The translations under genes were made by a program, and so were the position numbers. A DNA stretch of 64,000 bases. It comes from Paraescarpia echinospica. Its lineage: Eukaryota; Annelida; Polychaeta; Sabellida; Siboglinidae. Below are positions 10,480 to 24,140 of the stretch, piece by piece (position 1 is the stretch's first letter; each line of letters begins with the position of its first letter). The stretch lies in the NCBI GenBank assembly GCA_020002185.1, contig CM034531.1:74648799-74712798 (forward strand). Direction: 5' to 3'. The notes beneath the pieces are model-generated. The model made no database searches, had not been told where the DNA came from, and was given only the letters and a program-made list of their open reading frames with translations.

Positions 10480-12900
10480 GTATATGTTGTCAACTGTACT
10501 CCCCCTGTGTCATTTGCTTTCTGTCTCTGAAATTATTTTGAATATGAAATTATCAGGATTTTTCTGCTATTTACTTTTTAACTGTCATGGTTTAAAGGCT
10601 AAAACACATTGTCAGAATGAAAAAGTTCACCGATATGTTGAAACTTAGCACACACCAGTATTCTATGTTAAGGATACAGTGTTTTATGCAAGATGTCACT
10701 CGGGCTGGTGCATGGGGGGGGGTGCCATAAGACATGGGTAAAATAATAAGTTCTTATTTGTACCTTCATACCTACGTATGCCATGATTCGAAAATGTTGT
10801 ATAGTTTACACATTGAAAAAATTCAATTTAAAAAAAAAAAAATTCAATAGTTCTTATATCTTGGTCATTTTAACTATGGCTCCAGTCTAAACTTTGCGCT
10901 ATTATGATGCAATTCACAGATAATACGGATACATAGCAGGGTGGTTTTTGTTAGGTTATTGGTTGTTTGATTTTGCAAACAATAGAGCATATAATCAAGG
11001 TGGAATATATAACGGATAGAATTCAATAAATCATGACGCAAACAACCGGTTCACATTGGCAAAGTTGTACAGGTATATTTACCCAGGTAAATCAAACTGG
11101 AGATTTCTCATTTTAGTAAAATTTTTATAATTATGTGAGCCAAAGTTCTCGGTGTGATAGAGATGTTAATGTCTGTTTCTAAGGTGTGACCATTATTATG
11201 AATTAACTGTAAAATATGATGTATGAAATGTGTTTCTGCAAATATGTATGTGATCATTATCATGAATACAATAAAGAATTGCCTGCAATTATATTCAGCA
11301 CTGCATTAAATTGATCTATAAAGTAAGCTGGTTGAACAGTGAACTGCATTTTGAGTAAAATATGCTACATTTGCAATGGGAATATTGGACAAGTTGGAGA
11401 TTGTATGTAATATATCTTATCTATTAGTTCTTCATAACTATATATATATTATCAAGATGTGTGTGAAATGTTTTATAATATATTTTTGTTTCATTGCAAT
11501 AGTGCAAATGTCCCTGTCTCAATACTAATTTGTGTTGTATTAATAATGTGTTCAGCTGTGAATGTTGCAGCCGCTTCAATAATATCTCCTTTAACGCAAG
11601 ATTCCTAAAAGAAATGTAGCTATTCTGTTAGAGAAATCATTCAGATGACAGTCGCGTTTGTATGTAAGTTTCATGACTGTCTGGTGTAAGTCGCATGACT
11701 GTCTGGTTGTTAGCAGCGCTCAGAACAGTGGATGAATACAGGCAGTGTATGTCTTCAAGGTAAATGTGGGTGGACAGAGCTCTCTACTGAACTGGGGGCT
11801 CCTTGTGAAGTCCAAAGAAATAGACAGACATTATGCAATGCAATGTAGACCATTGCTTGATTTATGCAAGAGGATTAACCAAGAGCAGTTGTGTGCACAC
11901 ATTGAAATTGCATATATATATCATTGCACATCTTCCAGATATGTATGATGTTAAATAATATATATTATTTACATTGTTTAATTTTAATATAAGGGGTCAT
12001 CAGTAAAGTATGCCACACATCAGGGGTGGGGGTCTATGGGTAATTGTGGGTAATTGTGATGAAGCTTTACAATGGGGTGATATAATTCAGCCATGTTTTG
12101 GGTAGGTTTAAACAATATTCCAATAAAAAACAGCAATATAGTATTGTTTTTATTACTTTTACTGACTTATGTTTTTATTGTAACCAACAAATCAACACAG
12201 ACATGCAACAAATATATTAATTATTACCATAGAGTCACATCATTAATCATTCCCCTATAGTTCAACTAGTGTGTTCTATTTATATATATGATTATTACAG
12301 ATGTATGCATCATATGGGTGGGGTCTTTGTGAAAACAAATGTAATTTTAGGGGGTGATGACAACTTGACAACTTTGTACCATCCCAGTACACTATTCTCA
12401 TTCATTTGGCTGTTTAAGTGCTTGACAAAGTTACTTGAAATAATAGCTTTTCTGCAATTATTGCAGTATGGCTGAACGCTTCCCGGTATGCTGGTAGATC
12501 GGACCTTTATTCAGAACTTCCTGGTTTAAGCAAAGAAAGCTTTATGCTTGTTTCTTGCAAGGTTAGTTTCAGATGAATCTCACACGGACAAGTGCGAATA
12601 CAAACATCATCCAACTCGGTGCTGTGAGAAGGATTTTGTACTCGGTCAATTTATTTCACCTATAAATACGATACATATACAATGAATAACGTAAGTAATA
12701 GATAAGGTCGGGAGACTCCCATTAAGATATATATCGCTAGCACAGGAGCGACCCCATAAAAATAAACAACAACAAAATTTACACGACAAATCAGAATAGC
12801 ATGACTTGTTTTTATAGTTGATAATTAATCAATGTATCAACATATGGATGCTTAGGTATACATTTCAATACGTATTACAAATAAAGCAATTATGAATACG
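10480..12900. other. No gene recognised; possible UMAD1 3' UTR at the start
   Basis: Long AT-rich stretch. AATAAA hexamers near 11024 and 11271 could serve the upstream UMAD1-like gene. No transposon protein or splice-bounded exon was found. Confidence 0.35.
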
Positions 12901-12904
12901 ACAA

Positions 12905-14640
12905 CTGGATTAATAATTTAAAATAAAATAGTTTTTTGTGTATGTTGAAAAAACATAAGACAGTGGGTGTAAATTTTATTCATGATAATACTTTTGTAAC
13001 TGTCTCTACTGTTGTCTAATGCTTTTTTGGTAAATTCATGTTTAAATCTGGTAATAAACAGATTATTTCTTTCAGATGTGCAGTGCTGATGAATATCACA
13101 TGTGTGTTTGGAAAAAACATTGAAGTAGTAGGGTAAAAGATTGTTAATTAATTTGTTGACCCCATAAAAGTAAGCCATATTTAATATGAGGGAGAATAAG
13201 AGCATTGTATATAATATAATTTATTTAATATGCATATTGTTTTATATATTTTATTTGCTACTTTGTTTGTATAACTCTGCCAGTTTAAATGGTTATTTAT
13301 TGTGATGCCTAAAAAATTGAAATCATTTACACATTCAATGTATGCCCCATCTATTTGTAATACGGGGTATTCTACTTTCTTTTGAGGCATATGAAAAATA
13401 ATGAATTTAGTCTTTGGCATTTGATGACAGTTTATTAGCTTTCAACCAATTGCTAATCTTTGTTAATATTTTTACTTCCCATTTGGCCTTCTGAATCGTT
13501 AAATATATTTAGTGTACTAGTAAGGGTGGTGTCGTCGGCATACATTATGAATTTGAAAAGGTCACTAGAAAGTGCTGTCATTTATGTACATAATAAATAA
13601 GAGTGGCCCTAAAATTAAACCTTGAGGGACACCAATGTTGATGACTATTTCCTTAGACTTAACATTTTAAATTTCTACGTACTGCTTATAATTTTGTAAA
13701 TAACTCTTACAAAGGTCAAGATCCTTGTCATTTAATCCGTAGTAATTTAACTTCTGTACCAATATATTGTGATCAATTGTGTCAAATGCTTTTGATAAAT
13801 CAAAGTAAATATTTATTAGAGTAACCAATTGTTCAAGTTCTTGTATAATTCTGTCTATAATTTTGAGTGTAGCAAGCTCGGTAGAATGTTTCTTTCTAAA
13901 CCCATATTGACTATTGTAGTATTGTGCTTTAGAATGGAAGTAATCGTGGATTTTATCAAACATAACCCTTTCAAAATCACTGGCAGGATAGAAATAGGAC
14001 GATAATTGTCAAAGTAAAAAATATCACCATTTTTGAAAAGGGGTATGACTTTTCCAATTTTTTATTTATCTGGAAATATACCAGTTATTATTGGTTGATT
14101 AATAATTAGAGTGACTGCATTGCTGATATAATTTTTATTAATTTTAGTAATTGTGCTGATATACCATCTTTTCTACAACTTGATTTTGGAGGTAAACGAT
14201 CAATTATATTAATAGTAGTTTCCATGTTAATTGGGTTAAAGCTGAAGGTGTGAAATATCGGGTTATTCAGGTAATCTTTGTATGATTTACCTCCACTTGT
14301 AGTTGGTTTAGAGGCTAGAGTAGGACCAGCATTAGTAAAAAACATGTTAAATCTGTTTGCAATAATACATTTGTTGCTAATCAATTCCCCATCAACTTTG
14401 AACAAATCTGGAAATTGTTCTTTCTTTTGACTTTTCTGAAAAATGTCTAATTAAACACGTCTTTTTAACGTCACGCTTATGCTTTTCAAAACTGGTTTGA
14501 TAATGCATTTGCTTAGCTAATCTAATATTATTTTTAAGAATTTTAAGTTTATGATAATGCTCTGTATTTACGGGAGTCTGTTTCATTCTCAAAAACAATC
14601 TGTTTCTAAACTTTACTGTATCTTTTCTAAACTTTACTGT
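12905..14640 (-). pseudogene. Non-LTR retrotransposon reverse transcriptase, 5' truncated and frame-broken
   Basis: Reading leftward on the minus strand, the RT blocks appear in order: LPPKSSCRKDGISAQLLK (about 14180), YGFRKKHSTELATL and FDLSKAFDTIDHNIL (13790-13900), GVPQGLILGPLLFIMYIND (13570-13640), MYADDTTL (about 13540), then DGAYIECVNDFNFLGITINN (about 13330). The YADD active site is intact as sequence, but the reading frame breaks several times between blocks. The order and wording match CR1/Jockey-group LINEs. The endonuclease region is missing, so the element is 5' truncated. It is not expected to be functional. Confidence 0.88.
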
Positions 14641-17035
14641 ATCTTTTGTATTAGATGCCCTTTGGATCCATGGGGTGTGTGTTTGGAATATGTAGAGCCT
14701 GATACACTGGACAGGTCACTTGGTCATGGTGAATACTAATGGAATACTATTGTACTCCTCTTTCTGCCTAAGTCCAGGGTAAGGCTGACCTCAAATTTTT
14801 TTTCTTCAAAATCCCATTTCACTACCGTTTTCCCCATCCATGTATGCTCCATACCTCCCTTGCGTTCTTCTCCACTCCCAAACCTCTCTTAAACACAGTC
14901 CTCCCATCCCATTCGTGGTCTTCTCTTCCATTCTTTCATTAGTTAGCCCACTTTAGTCAACTCCTTACAAAATTACATGTCTAAAGGTCTGTTGTCATCA
15001 GATCCATAAACAGTATATATGAGTGTTTAAAGCAGCTTCCACAACTGGTTAAGGCAAACCTAATTGGTTCTTGTCCAAATGTGTAATGTGTGAATAGCCT
15101 AAGTCATATGAGCAATTGTTTTAATAAGAGACGTGCATACATTAACAGGCCTGGGCTGGGTGATTATGCAACCCCAGTTGAGAGTTCCATTTGAGGTTTG
15201 TTTATCAACACAGAAATGCACAGTCGTATCACGCATGTACATGAAGACTCCAGTTTAGAGAGTCGCTTGATTGAATTCCTGGGCAGGAATTAAATTATAA
15301 GCTAATAGTTTTTTCTGATGATTTCACCAAAACTATGTATCAAAAATTGCACAAACAAACGCATGTCATAACGGATACTAGGTAGTTCAGATTTTTCACA
15401 TATTGAATTTGAAATGAGATCAACAAAAGAACTGAATTGAAACAATTCAGCAGGCATCTTTGAAACAGAACCACTTTCACATCTCCATGTCAAGTGCATA
15501 ATCTATAAAGCCACGTTGAATATTGTCAAAAACTATTTTATTGTCAGTTGTACTTAACAATAGGCATTATAACAGTAACAAGTTTCCTATTAGGGCTATA
15601 ATTAGTGAAAGACAATAACAGCAATAGCAAGAGTCATATCAAGACATCATTGTCTGATATGAAAATAAATGGGTTTAATTGGGGTAAGGGCATTTTTTCG
15701 TTTAGCTTTTTGCACATTAACGCAGTTTCTCTGAATTTTCTGAGAAATTATTTCAGTTCATTTTCCAATTCACGTTCATATAATGATGAAAGTGGAACAA
15801 ATGAGTCATAGTCTGTTATAATCACATTAATAATTTGATACTGGTATCGTGTTATATCATATACTGATGTTTTATGATGTTGCCCGAGTCTGTCGTATAC
15901 AATAGAACCTCGTCCAAGATGATAATGCTAATATAATTATTCAGCTGCAGAATATTCCTGATATAGCGCTCAGTCCTTGTTCTGGGATGTTTTATAGTGT
16001 TTTATAAAATTTACTTGTTTAACATTTGTTTGAAAATTACAATTCTGACACTTATACCCAGTTTGTGTCCCGAGTAATTAATTTTCTGCATAAATAAATC
16101 ATGCACATAACAAAGTATGTAGACATTTTAAAATTCTATTCCGGTGAAATGATGATGGCACACAGGGTTTCTGGATTATCTAGATCTGGATAAATGGTGT
16201 TTCACTTTGGTCTTCTCCTGTACTGAGACCTGATTGTCCTTACGTCTCACCCTGACAACATCACACACAGTCATGTCCTGTAGCTCTAACTAAATATAGT
16301 ATGTCCTGCATGTTTTAGGAAAAAAGCATCAGAAAAACAGCCCTTGTAAAATGCCTGTTTCCCTTCTTAACAACAACTATTTGAGATAACAGATTTGTAC
16401 ATGTAAACCTCCCTATTTTCACAGCCAAAAATAGTGACATCTCTTTAGTGTGTGATCAATTGGGATGTGAATAGTTGTGTGATTAATGTGACCTAGAATC
16501 ACTTGATTACACCCGACAGCATATAGTCAGTTCAGTTCTTAGCGCCTTTTCTTCTCTCAGTTGATTCAACCAGCTCAGTAGGCTGTTCCATAACTGTCTA
16601 TAGTCTGACGCCTCCGTGCCAGCTCTCTCTTTGCCTGACGTTCCTACGACAGAAACAATCAAACAATTTGTGGCATCTAACTATAATCGTGCTAGCATAT
16701 GTATGTATACATGTTAAGTTTTTTCTCAAAATACTTTGCATCTAGGGCACCAATCGTTCAGTGTTTGATCTACAATCCCTCGGAAGAAAAGTAATGTTTA
16801 TTTTTTTCTTCAAAATTCCATGTTGATTAACAGTCCTTACCGATTTTCAGATGGTCCATTAACTGATTGGTTACAACATTATGCATGTTTTTGTGACTGC
16901 TCCGAGCTACGTAAATGGCCCGCCTATGAGTTGGAGATGTTTTACATATCTTCCTTTACACGCACCTGACTGTCCTATGTCTCACCCTAATATCACCATA
17001 CACGGTCACATCACAGATATAGGACATCTACAGTT
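14641..17035. other. No gene recognised
   Basis: AT-rich unique-looking sequence. Two stretches, near 16225-16285 and 16960-17035, resemble each other (ACCTGAYTGTCC, GTCTCACCCT, then a CACA.GGTCA block), indicating a diverged local duplication. No protein, RNA or splice signal is convincing. Confidence 0.4.
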
Positions 17036-17039
17036 TACG

Positions 17040-17185
17040 CACACGCATAAACACACACACACACATGAACACATATGAACACACATAAACACACACACAC
17101 ATGTATACACACACATGCATAAAAACACACATGTACACACACTCACATGCATAAATACACACACATGCACACACACACATATATT
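17040..17185. repeat. Interrupted (AC)n microsatellite
   Basis: About 145 bp dominated by ACACAC with ATGCATA and ATGTAT interruptions. Confidence 0.85.
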
Positions 17186-18576
17186 AATCCACTAATTTTG
17201 TAAGTGTATCTCCTTCCAGGTGCCAAAGTCAACTCGCTTATTTCTATGTTCATTCGCCTACTTGGACCTAATGACTGGGCTCTGAACCACCAATTGGCGA
17301 TGGATTAAAAACCATAAAGATGGTTATTTTTATCGGAGAAATATAGAAACTGCAGAGTGATAGCTCGATGGCGCCACTATAAATAAACTGAAAATCGAAA
17401 ATACTGCCATGAGGATAACTGATGACCTTTGTTTGTTGGTACATGGTGGGTGTTAGCTAGTATGTAAATTGTAATGGCTACACCATTACAGCTTGTGGGA
17501 CAAGATCATTTCCATTGGTCTCCACTGGATGATGTCATTCAAAGTGAGGTTTCATTTTGTGTTATATGGGTGAATATTTGATAACTGGACAAAATGCTGT
17601 CGCCAATGTTCAATGTTTTTTAACGCACTGAGTTTGCATGTGTGTTTTAATTATGTATGGTATACATTACCACATGTCTCCGTTATCATTGGATATTTTT
17701 GTCTTTTGGACATTTTTCTCATGTAAAGAAGAACAAATACGACCTACACTGGAACACCCACCGAAATTGCATGTCGCCAATGATATGGCTGAACAATTAC
17801 CAGCAAGTATTCTGCTTATATGTAATTATTAAAAAAAAAAAAAAAATTACATTGGACTGTCGGGAACTCTCCTGCTAATGTATGGGCATAGTTTAAGAAA
17901 CAAACTTTTTTTAACAAGTAAAATCATCTCTCACCAAGTTTTGTCATTAGAGTCATGTTGCATTAAAATACGACCTCAGAATTTATCAGACAAACAATTT
18001 CCTTGTGACACATATCGCAAGACTTTTACGTGTGATGTGTGCAGTTCAGGCGGGAAGACTGAAGGTAGGTAGCTCTTTTAGTTTTTGTATTATATCCATG
18101 TTTTTGAACTGTTCTCAGTTGTCCTCTCGGTTTGTGTCATAAGAGAACGGTATCTAGATCTGCCAAGCTGAAGTGACATATGTTCTCAAAATCACCAGAA
18201 TGTGTGTTCAGTGTGCATGAACGATCCTACCAAAAACAGTTGCGAGTTATAAAACATTTCAGTCTCGTGGACAAAATGTCATCCGAAAAGTCATTAGCAT
18301 CACATGTCATTAGCAAACGTGACGCTAATGACTTGTGTATCTAGATGTGTGCATGCTCTCAATTCCAAATGGCAATGCATTCAGCAGCAAATATCCCGGA
18401 AAAATTAATCTGGTGTTAAAATGGTGTAAGTTATGTCAAACTGTGACTCTAATGACATTTGTGTGAGTGAGTGGGTGAGTGCATGAGTGTGTGAGTGGGT
18501 AAGTGTGTGAGTGCATGAGTGGGTGAGTGTACCTGTGTTTTATTTCATAATAAATATAAAATAAATGTTTTGTGCA
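17186..18576. other. No confirmed gene; possible upstream exon ending at 18064
   Basis: A plus frame at 17878-18064 ends CDTYRKTFTCDVCSSGGKTE directly before GTAGGTAG, a good donor, and the next open segment starts after acceptor TTTTGTGCAG at 18576. This could be an upstream exon of the transposase-like gene that follows. The link is weak. A GAGT-type microsatellite occupies 18460-18530. Confidence 0.3.
18460..18530. repeat. Degenerate (GTGA)n microsatellite
   Basis: About 70 bp of GTGAGTG, GCATGAGT and GTGGGT units in irregular tandem, just upstream of the transposase-like open frame. Confidence 0.8.
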
Positions 18577-20437
18577 GATGGCCTTCACTGCTGACCAGAG
18601 GGCAAAAAACTACAGAGCACACATGAAAAAGCATGAAGACTATAAAATGAGAAAACATGCCACCTACATGAAAATTAGAATCGGCATAGATGAGGAAAGA
18701 AGGCAGTGGAGAATCAACCAACAAGATAGAATGAAGTGTATGAAGGAGGAAGCAGCAGTCCTGATGAGAACTCCACCTCAGAGTCCTACATCCCATGATC
18801 AGGCAGGTTCATCAGTGAAGATGTCCCAAATACTTCTAGTATCCCTAGAATCAGGAAGAGATATCAATGATAAATTCAGCATTTGCAGATCAAACTGAAA
18901 TCAGTTCAAAAGGCAAATCAACGACTTCAGTGCAAATTAGCTCAAGATGGTCCTGATACACCCAGGAAGATCAACAGAGCACAGTTGGAAGGATCTCGCA
19001 AGAAACGTAAGAAAACTCTGTTGTTTCACAATGTGCTGGTGGCAGAACTAAAGAGGAAAACATTGGCAGCAAAGGGAATGAAGAAGAAACAACACGTGAC
19101 AGAACTGATGTGGACAAATTCTAACCAAGTGTTGAATGATCAAGAAAATGCAAAGTGAGATAGGATTGAAGGTGAAGCTGTTTCGATGAGATCAATTGAA
19201 GAACATGGAATATCATTCGAGAATCTATAAGAGATATGCAAAAAACTACATGGAATCCATGGGTAAGGATTACTTCCTCGAGGACTTACACAGTAGGCCT
19301 ACACCTGGCAAGAAAGACACAATTACCAGTAACAAGATAAAGATGCAGAAGAGATATTTGACAGATACAGTCAAAAACATCCATAAGAAGTGTTGTGAAG
19401 AAAATGCACTCAACATATCATATTCTGCATTCGACAAGTTGAAACCCTTTTGGGTTGTTCGAAAGAAAGACAGAGAAACGTGTGCTTGCAAGCAATGCTC
19501 AAATGTAAAGTACCAGAAACAATCACTCCACTGCCTAGGGGAACTGATGACGCTGAATGAAAACGATATGATGAAAGATGTGACATGTACAGACAGTTAT
19601 GAATGCATGTTTCTTTGTGCAACATGTGCAAAGAGAAGAGCATAAAGTATACCGGGAAGAACAGTGACGACTTAGAAGTGTCATGAAATAAATGGAACAA
19701 AAAGACAGAAAGAAGAGTTAAACGGGATCAGAAAGGCAAAGAAATCATCTACAATGTAAAAGTGAATGTGAAGGAGCAAAGAATGGATCTGTTAAAGGTT
19801 CTAAAGGAAGAGTTTGGAAAAAACTTCATGAGTCATTGCCAACACATGTACAGCCACTGGCACCAGTATGCCCAAATGACGAAAGTGAAGAGAAACCTGG
19901 AAGAAGATGTTGCGATTGTGATCGAGTTTAGTGAGAACTACACTTGCAAGTATGACAGCGAGATACAATCGGTTCATTTTGGTGCAAGCAGAAACCAAAT
20001 ATCGTTGCACACAGGGGTCTTGTACACAAAAGAAAAAACCGAATCATTCTGTTCAGTATCGGCGAACACAAGGCACGATCCGGCAGCGATAAAAAGCCCA
20101 CTTGGATCCCGTCCTATCCAAAGTAGCAGGAAAGAAAGACAACATCCACATAATGAGTGATTCCCCAAGCACACAGTATAGGTGTGCCAAGAACTTCTAC
20201 CTATTCCACAACTTGATCCACAAGTACAGCTTCAAAACCGCAACTTGGAACTACTCAGAGGTTGGACATGGCAAATTGACTAGGGATGGAGTTGGTAGTT
20301 TGTTGAAAAGAACGGCTGACTCTAGTCGATTTTGGTGGCGACATCCCAGATTCTCAAACCTTCTACAGTAGCCTTCAAGGGAAAACAAATGTTACGCTCT
20401 ACTACATCAAGGAAAGAGACATTCTGAATGTTGAGTA
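18577..20437 (+). pseudogene. Transposase-like protein of a widespread 'CACKQ...SENY...HGK' family, broken
   Basis: After acceptor TTTTGTGCAG the frame begins MAFTADQRAKNYRAHMKKHE, a basic helical segment. Later segments in other frames show FWVVRKKDRETCACKQC (about 19450), FSENYTCKYDSEIQSVHFGA (about 19930), a SDSPSTQYRCAKNFYLF block (about 20160), then WNYSEVGHGK and DGVGSLLKRTAD (20250-20320), ending TLYYIKERDILNVE at 20437. This order of Cys-rich, acidic and HGK...DGVG...KRTAD blocks is one I recognise from many multi-copy uncharacterised animal proteins. Spaced acidic residues (E in SENY, D in SDSPSTQ) would suit a DDE-type nuclease, but I infer that. At least four frameshifts or stops interrupt it (near 18880, 19160-19195, 19645-19760, 20100 and 20320), so the copy is dead. 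The superfamily is not assigned. Confidence 0.6.
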
Positions 20438-20564
20438 GCAGGCTCTGTGAAAATCCACCAGATTATCAGCACACCAGAACAGGTGACAATGCAGTTACAC
20501 AGCTGTCTTTGTCAGCCACAATGCACTTGCTTTAATTTGAGAAATATGAACATAACTCTACAAA

Positions 20565-21514
20565 ACAGTAGGCCTGTTGAAAACACGGCTAGCATCGCAC
20601 TACCTGCTTTTGAACGAGGCGAAGACAGAGGCGATACTGTTTGCAGCACCAAACAACCGTGTTCCACAGCCACCGCCTCTTCCCATCGACATCTGCGGTT
20701 GCAACATCAACATTTCCGCCAACACATGTGACCATGGAGTACAGCTCGACTCCATGATGTCGAGGGCCACATACATTAGCCGTATCTGTCGGGCTGCCTA
20801 CACCCAACTACGTGGCATAGCGCGAATACGATCATCTCCCGTTTTCAGCATGCAAGTCGCTTGTACACGCGCCAGTCACGTTGCGATTCGACTTTGGAAA
20901 CGCGGCCCTTTACGGCATTACTGGAACCTTCTTGCACCGACTAGAGATGGTCCAGCGATCAGCTGCGTGTGTCGTCCTCTGCTTATGTCGGCGTGACCAA
21001 CACAGCATGACGGCGGCACTACAAGAGCTGCTTTGGCTACTGTGGCGCAGCGAATTCAATTTAAACTGTTGACCTTGATGCATGGCGCTGTGTATGCAAA
21101 CACTCCACAGTACCTTGCTGACTGTATAACTGCATATGTTCCCTGTCGTACTCTTTGCTCGGCCGACCATTTTTTCATGGTTGTTCCTAGAGTTAACCTG
21201 GAATGGTACGGCCGACGCGCATTTTCATATGCAGGTCCCACTCTCTGGAACTCTCTTCCACTAGAGCCAAGAAGCCAACGTGACTCTGGACGTTTTAGGA
21301 GAGACCTGAAAACCTTTCTCTTTAATCAGGCTATAATGTTAAATATGGCCTACATAATAATCAAAATGTGGTTGTATTAGCATATGTAACCCATGTATTG
21401 TAATATTATAACGACTACATAATGTATTCTTACATCATGTTTTAGTTTGTAAACACCACTGAATCTGCTTTGTAGAGATATGTGGTGTATAAATAAATTT
21501 GATTTGATTTGATT
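20565..21514 (+). pseudogene. Non-LTR retrotransposon 3' end with TTGAT tail
   Basis: The frame opens with LLLNEAKTEAILFAAPNNR, then ICGCNINISANTCDHGVQLD, ISRICRAAYTQLRGIARIRS, a frameshift near 20860, LHRLEMVQRSAACVV, another near 21035, then QRIQFKLLTLMHGAVY and AFSYAGPTLWNSLPLEPRS. These are the thumb and C-terminal blocks of CR1/L2-like LINE proteins. The 3' UTR ends GGTGTATAAATAAA followed by three TTTGA units (about 21494-21514), the short-repeat tail typical of these elements. The RT palm is missing, so the copy is 5' truncated. It lies about 130 bp after the transposase pseudogene. Confidence 0.85.
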
Positions 21515-22912
21515 GTAAGTCAGTCTGTCACAGATGAACAGTAGAATGGTCTTCTACAGCCGACTTCCAGGGATGACTCCATGAATGATGGTGACCTTCA
21601 ACGAACGTCCAGGAATGAATCCAGATAAACAGGCGCATTCATTGTGTATTTATATTTAAGAATTTGAAACTGAAATAATAATAATTATAACTTACCTGGT
21701 AGTCGTATTGAATGGCTGAAACCTATATTGTTTCACCTGGGATGTACGACTCGTTAAATTTATTTCATTCTACTATTTTCCTTTAACAGCAGGATGTGTT
21801 TAATTGGTCAATGCGTGGTACCAAGTACGATAAAGCACCATAGTTTATTGACTGGTCTGAATGTTGAATGAAATGTGAGGTAACATAGTCTAAACAATGT
21901 TTTGGCAGTATACGTCTTCTTCTTAAATGTTATACCCTAAATGCACATGTGTATGTCTTTATGTGTTCGTCATTACCATATTTCATCAACATAAAATTAC
22001 ACAACAGCTGATTATTATTACTGGTAAACAAAATTATTTTATTACTGCAATGTGCCTAGAGCAGCTAATTATTATGTACCTCACAAAGATGTATTTGTGT
22101 TACAATAAACTGCATTGATACAATACAATTGGCTCATATGTCATTAGCATCACATCAGTGTCATTGGCATCACGCTGATCTCAAAATTATTTGATTAAAA
22201 AGATGTCTGCGGGATTATTCAGAAATTTCTTTATTATAATTGTTACGAAAAATATTTTTCCTGATCATACACTGTTTCAAATAAGTAAAAACTAAAAATG
22301 TGTTTGCAATAAATCATACATTTTTGGTTTAGCATTAAATACTACAAAAATATAATTTATCATGTGAACCATTTTGTGCGGTAAAATATTGAAGTATGCC
22401 TACAATTTGATTAAAACAAATATGTATTGTGGACAAGATTTGTATTGCATGAACTGTGTAGTGAAAGATAATCATGTGACGTTAATGACACCGGGCTCTA
22501 CATGTCTAAATGTTTTATCTTCCCAGAATCCCAGTTTTCAGAATAAGGCTTGGACATGGACAATTTTATATACTGCATATATTATACAATGACATACAGG
22601 CAAAAAATTCATATATTTGAAAAAAATTAAGAGACTATAAAACCTGATTTTGTCCAGTTGACAAATATTCACCCAAATACCAATGTTATGAGATCATTCC
22701 CCATGGAACTCACTCACACAGGAAGCAGTCGCAGCATCTACTGCAGAAGTATTCCAGAGAGCCGCTCTCCCAGTCTTCCAGTCAGTGACATTATAGAAGC
22801 CCATTTTGCATTAACCATGAACTGCACGTTTTTATTTCATTTAAATTATTTATTTTATTAACTTATTTATTGATTGTTTTGTTTTAGATCCCATAAGGAA
22901 AGAGCAATTGTG
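21515..22912. other. No gene recognised; region downstream of the visible TMC exons
   Basis: Because the TMC gene runs leftward, its remaining 3' coding sequence and 3' UTR would be expected here or further left. I cannot identify a following exon with confidence. Confidence 0.35.
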
Positions 22913-24140
22913 GCAAACTGGACACGGTTCACTAACTCACCTCTTTCAGTTCTGTCTGTGCAAACAGGACACGGTTCACTAACTCACCTCTTTCAGTTCT
23001 GTCTGTGCAAACAGGACACGGTTCACTAACTCACCTCTTTCAGTTCTGTCTGTGTAAACAGGACACGGTTCACTAACTCACCTCTTTCAGTTCTGCCTGT
23101 GCAAACAGGACACGGTTCACTAACTCACTTCTTTCAGTTCTGTCTGTGCAAACAGGACACGGTTCACTAACTCACCTCTTTCAGTTTTGTCTGTGCAAAC
23201 AGGACACGGTTCACTAACTCACCTCTTTCAGTTCTGCCTGTGCAAACTGGACACGGTTCACTAACTCACCTCTTTCAGTTCTGTCTGTGCAAACAGGACA
23301 CGGTTCACTAACTCACCTCTTTCAGTTCTGTCTGTGCAAACAGGACACGGTTCACTAACTCACCTCTTTCAGTTCTGTCTGTGCAAACAGGACACGGTTC
23401 ACTAACTCACCTCTTTCAGTTCTGTCTGTGCAAACAGGACACGGTTCACTAACTCACCTCTTTCAGTTCTGTCTGTGCAAACAGGACACGGTTCACTAAC
23501 TCACCTCTTTCAGTTCTGTCTGTGCAAACAGGACACGGTTCACTAACTCACCTCTTTCAGTTCTGTCTGTGCAAACAGGACACGGTTCACTAACTCACCT
23601 CTTTCAGTTCTGTCTGTGCAAACAGGACACGGTTCACTAACTCACCTCTTTCAGTTCTGTCTGTGCAAACAGGACACGGTTCAGTACACGGTAACCTCTT
23701 TCAGTTCTGTCTGTGCAAACAGGACACGGTTAACTAACTCACCTCTTTCAGTTCTGTCTGTGCAAACAGGACACGGTTCAATAACTCACCTCTTTCAGTT
23801 CTGTCTGTGCAAACAGAACACGGTTCACTAACTCACCTCTTTCAGTTCTGTCTGTGCAAACAGGACACGGTTCACTAACTCACCTCTTTCAGTTCTGTCT
23901 GTGCAAACAGGACACGGTTCAATAACTCACCTCTTTCAGTTCTGTCTGTGCAAACAGGACACGGTTCACTAACTCACCTCTTTCAGTTCTGTCTGTGCAA
24001 ACAGGACACGGTTCACTAACTCACCTCTTTCAGTTCTGCCTGTGCAAACTGGACGCGATTCACTAACTCATCTCTTTCAGTTCTGTCTGTGCAAACAGGA
24101 CACGGTTCACTAACTCACCTCTTTCAGTTCTGCCTGTGCG
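22913..24140 (-). repeat. 47-bp minisatellite, about 26 units, each carrying a TMC splice donor
   Basis: Exact 47-bp period (for example CTGTCTGTGCAAACAGG at 22952 and 22999). On the minus strand a unit reads GCACAGACAGAACTGAAAGAG followed by GTGAGTTAGTGAACCGTG and TCCTGTTT. The first part equals, with one change, the last 21 bases of TMC exon E (24119-24139), and the second equals the start of the following intron. The rightmost unit therefore is the real exon-intron border. Most units keep GTGAGT; exceptions are seen near 23690 (rearranged) and 24070 (ATGAGT). Unit similarity is very high, indicating recent expansion. Confidence 0.95.
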
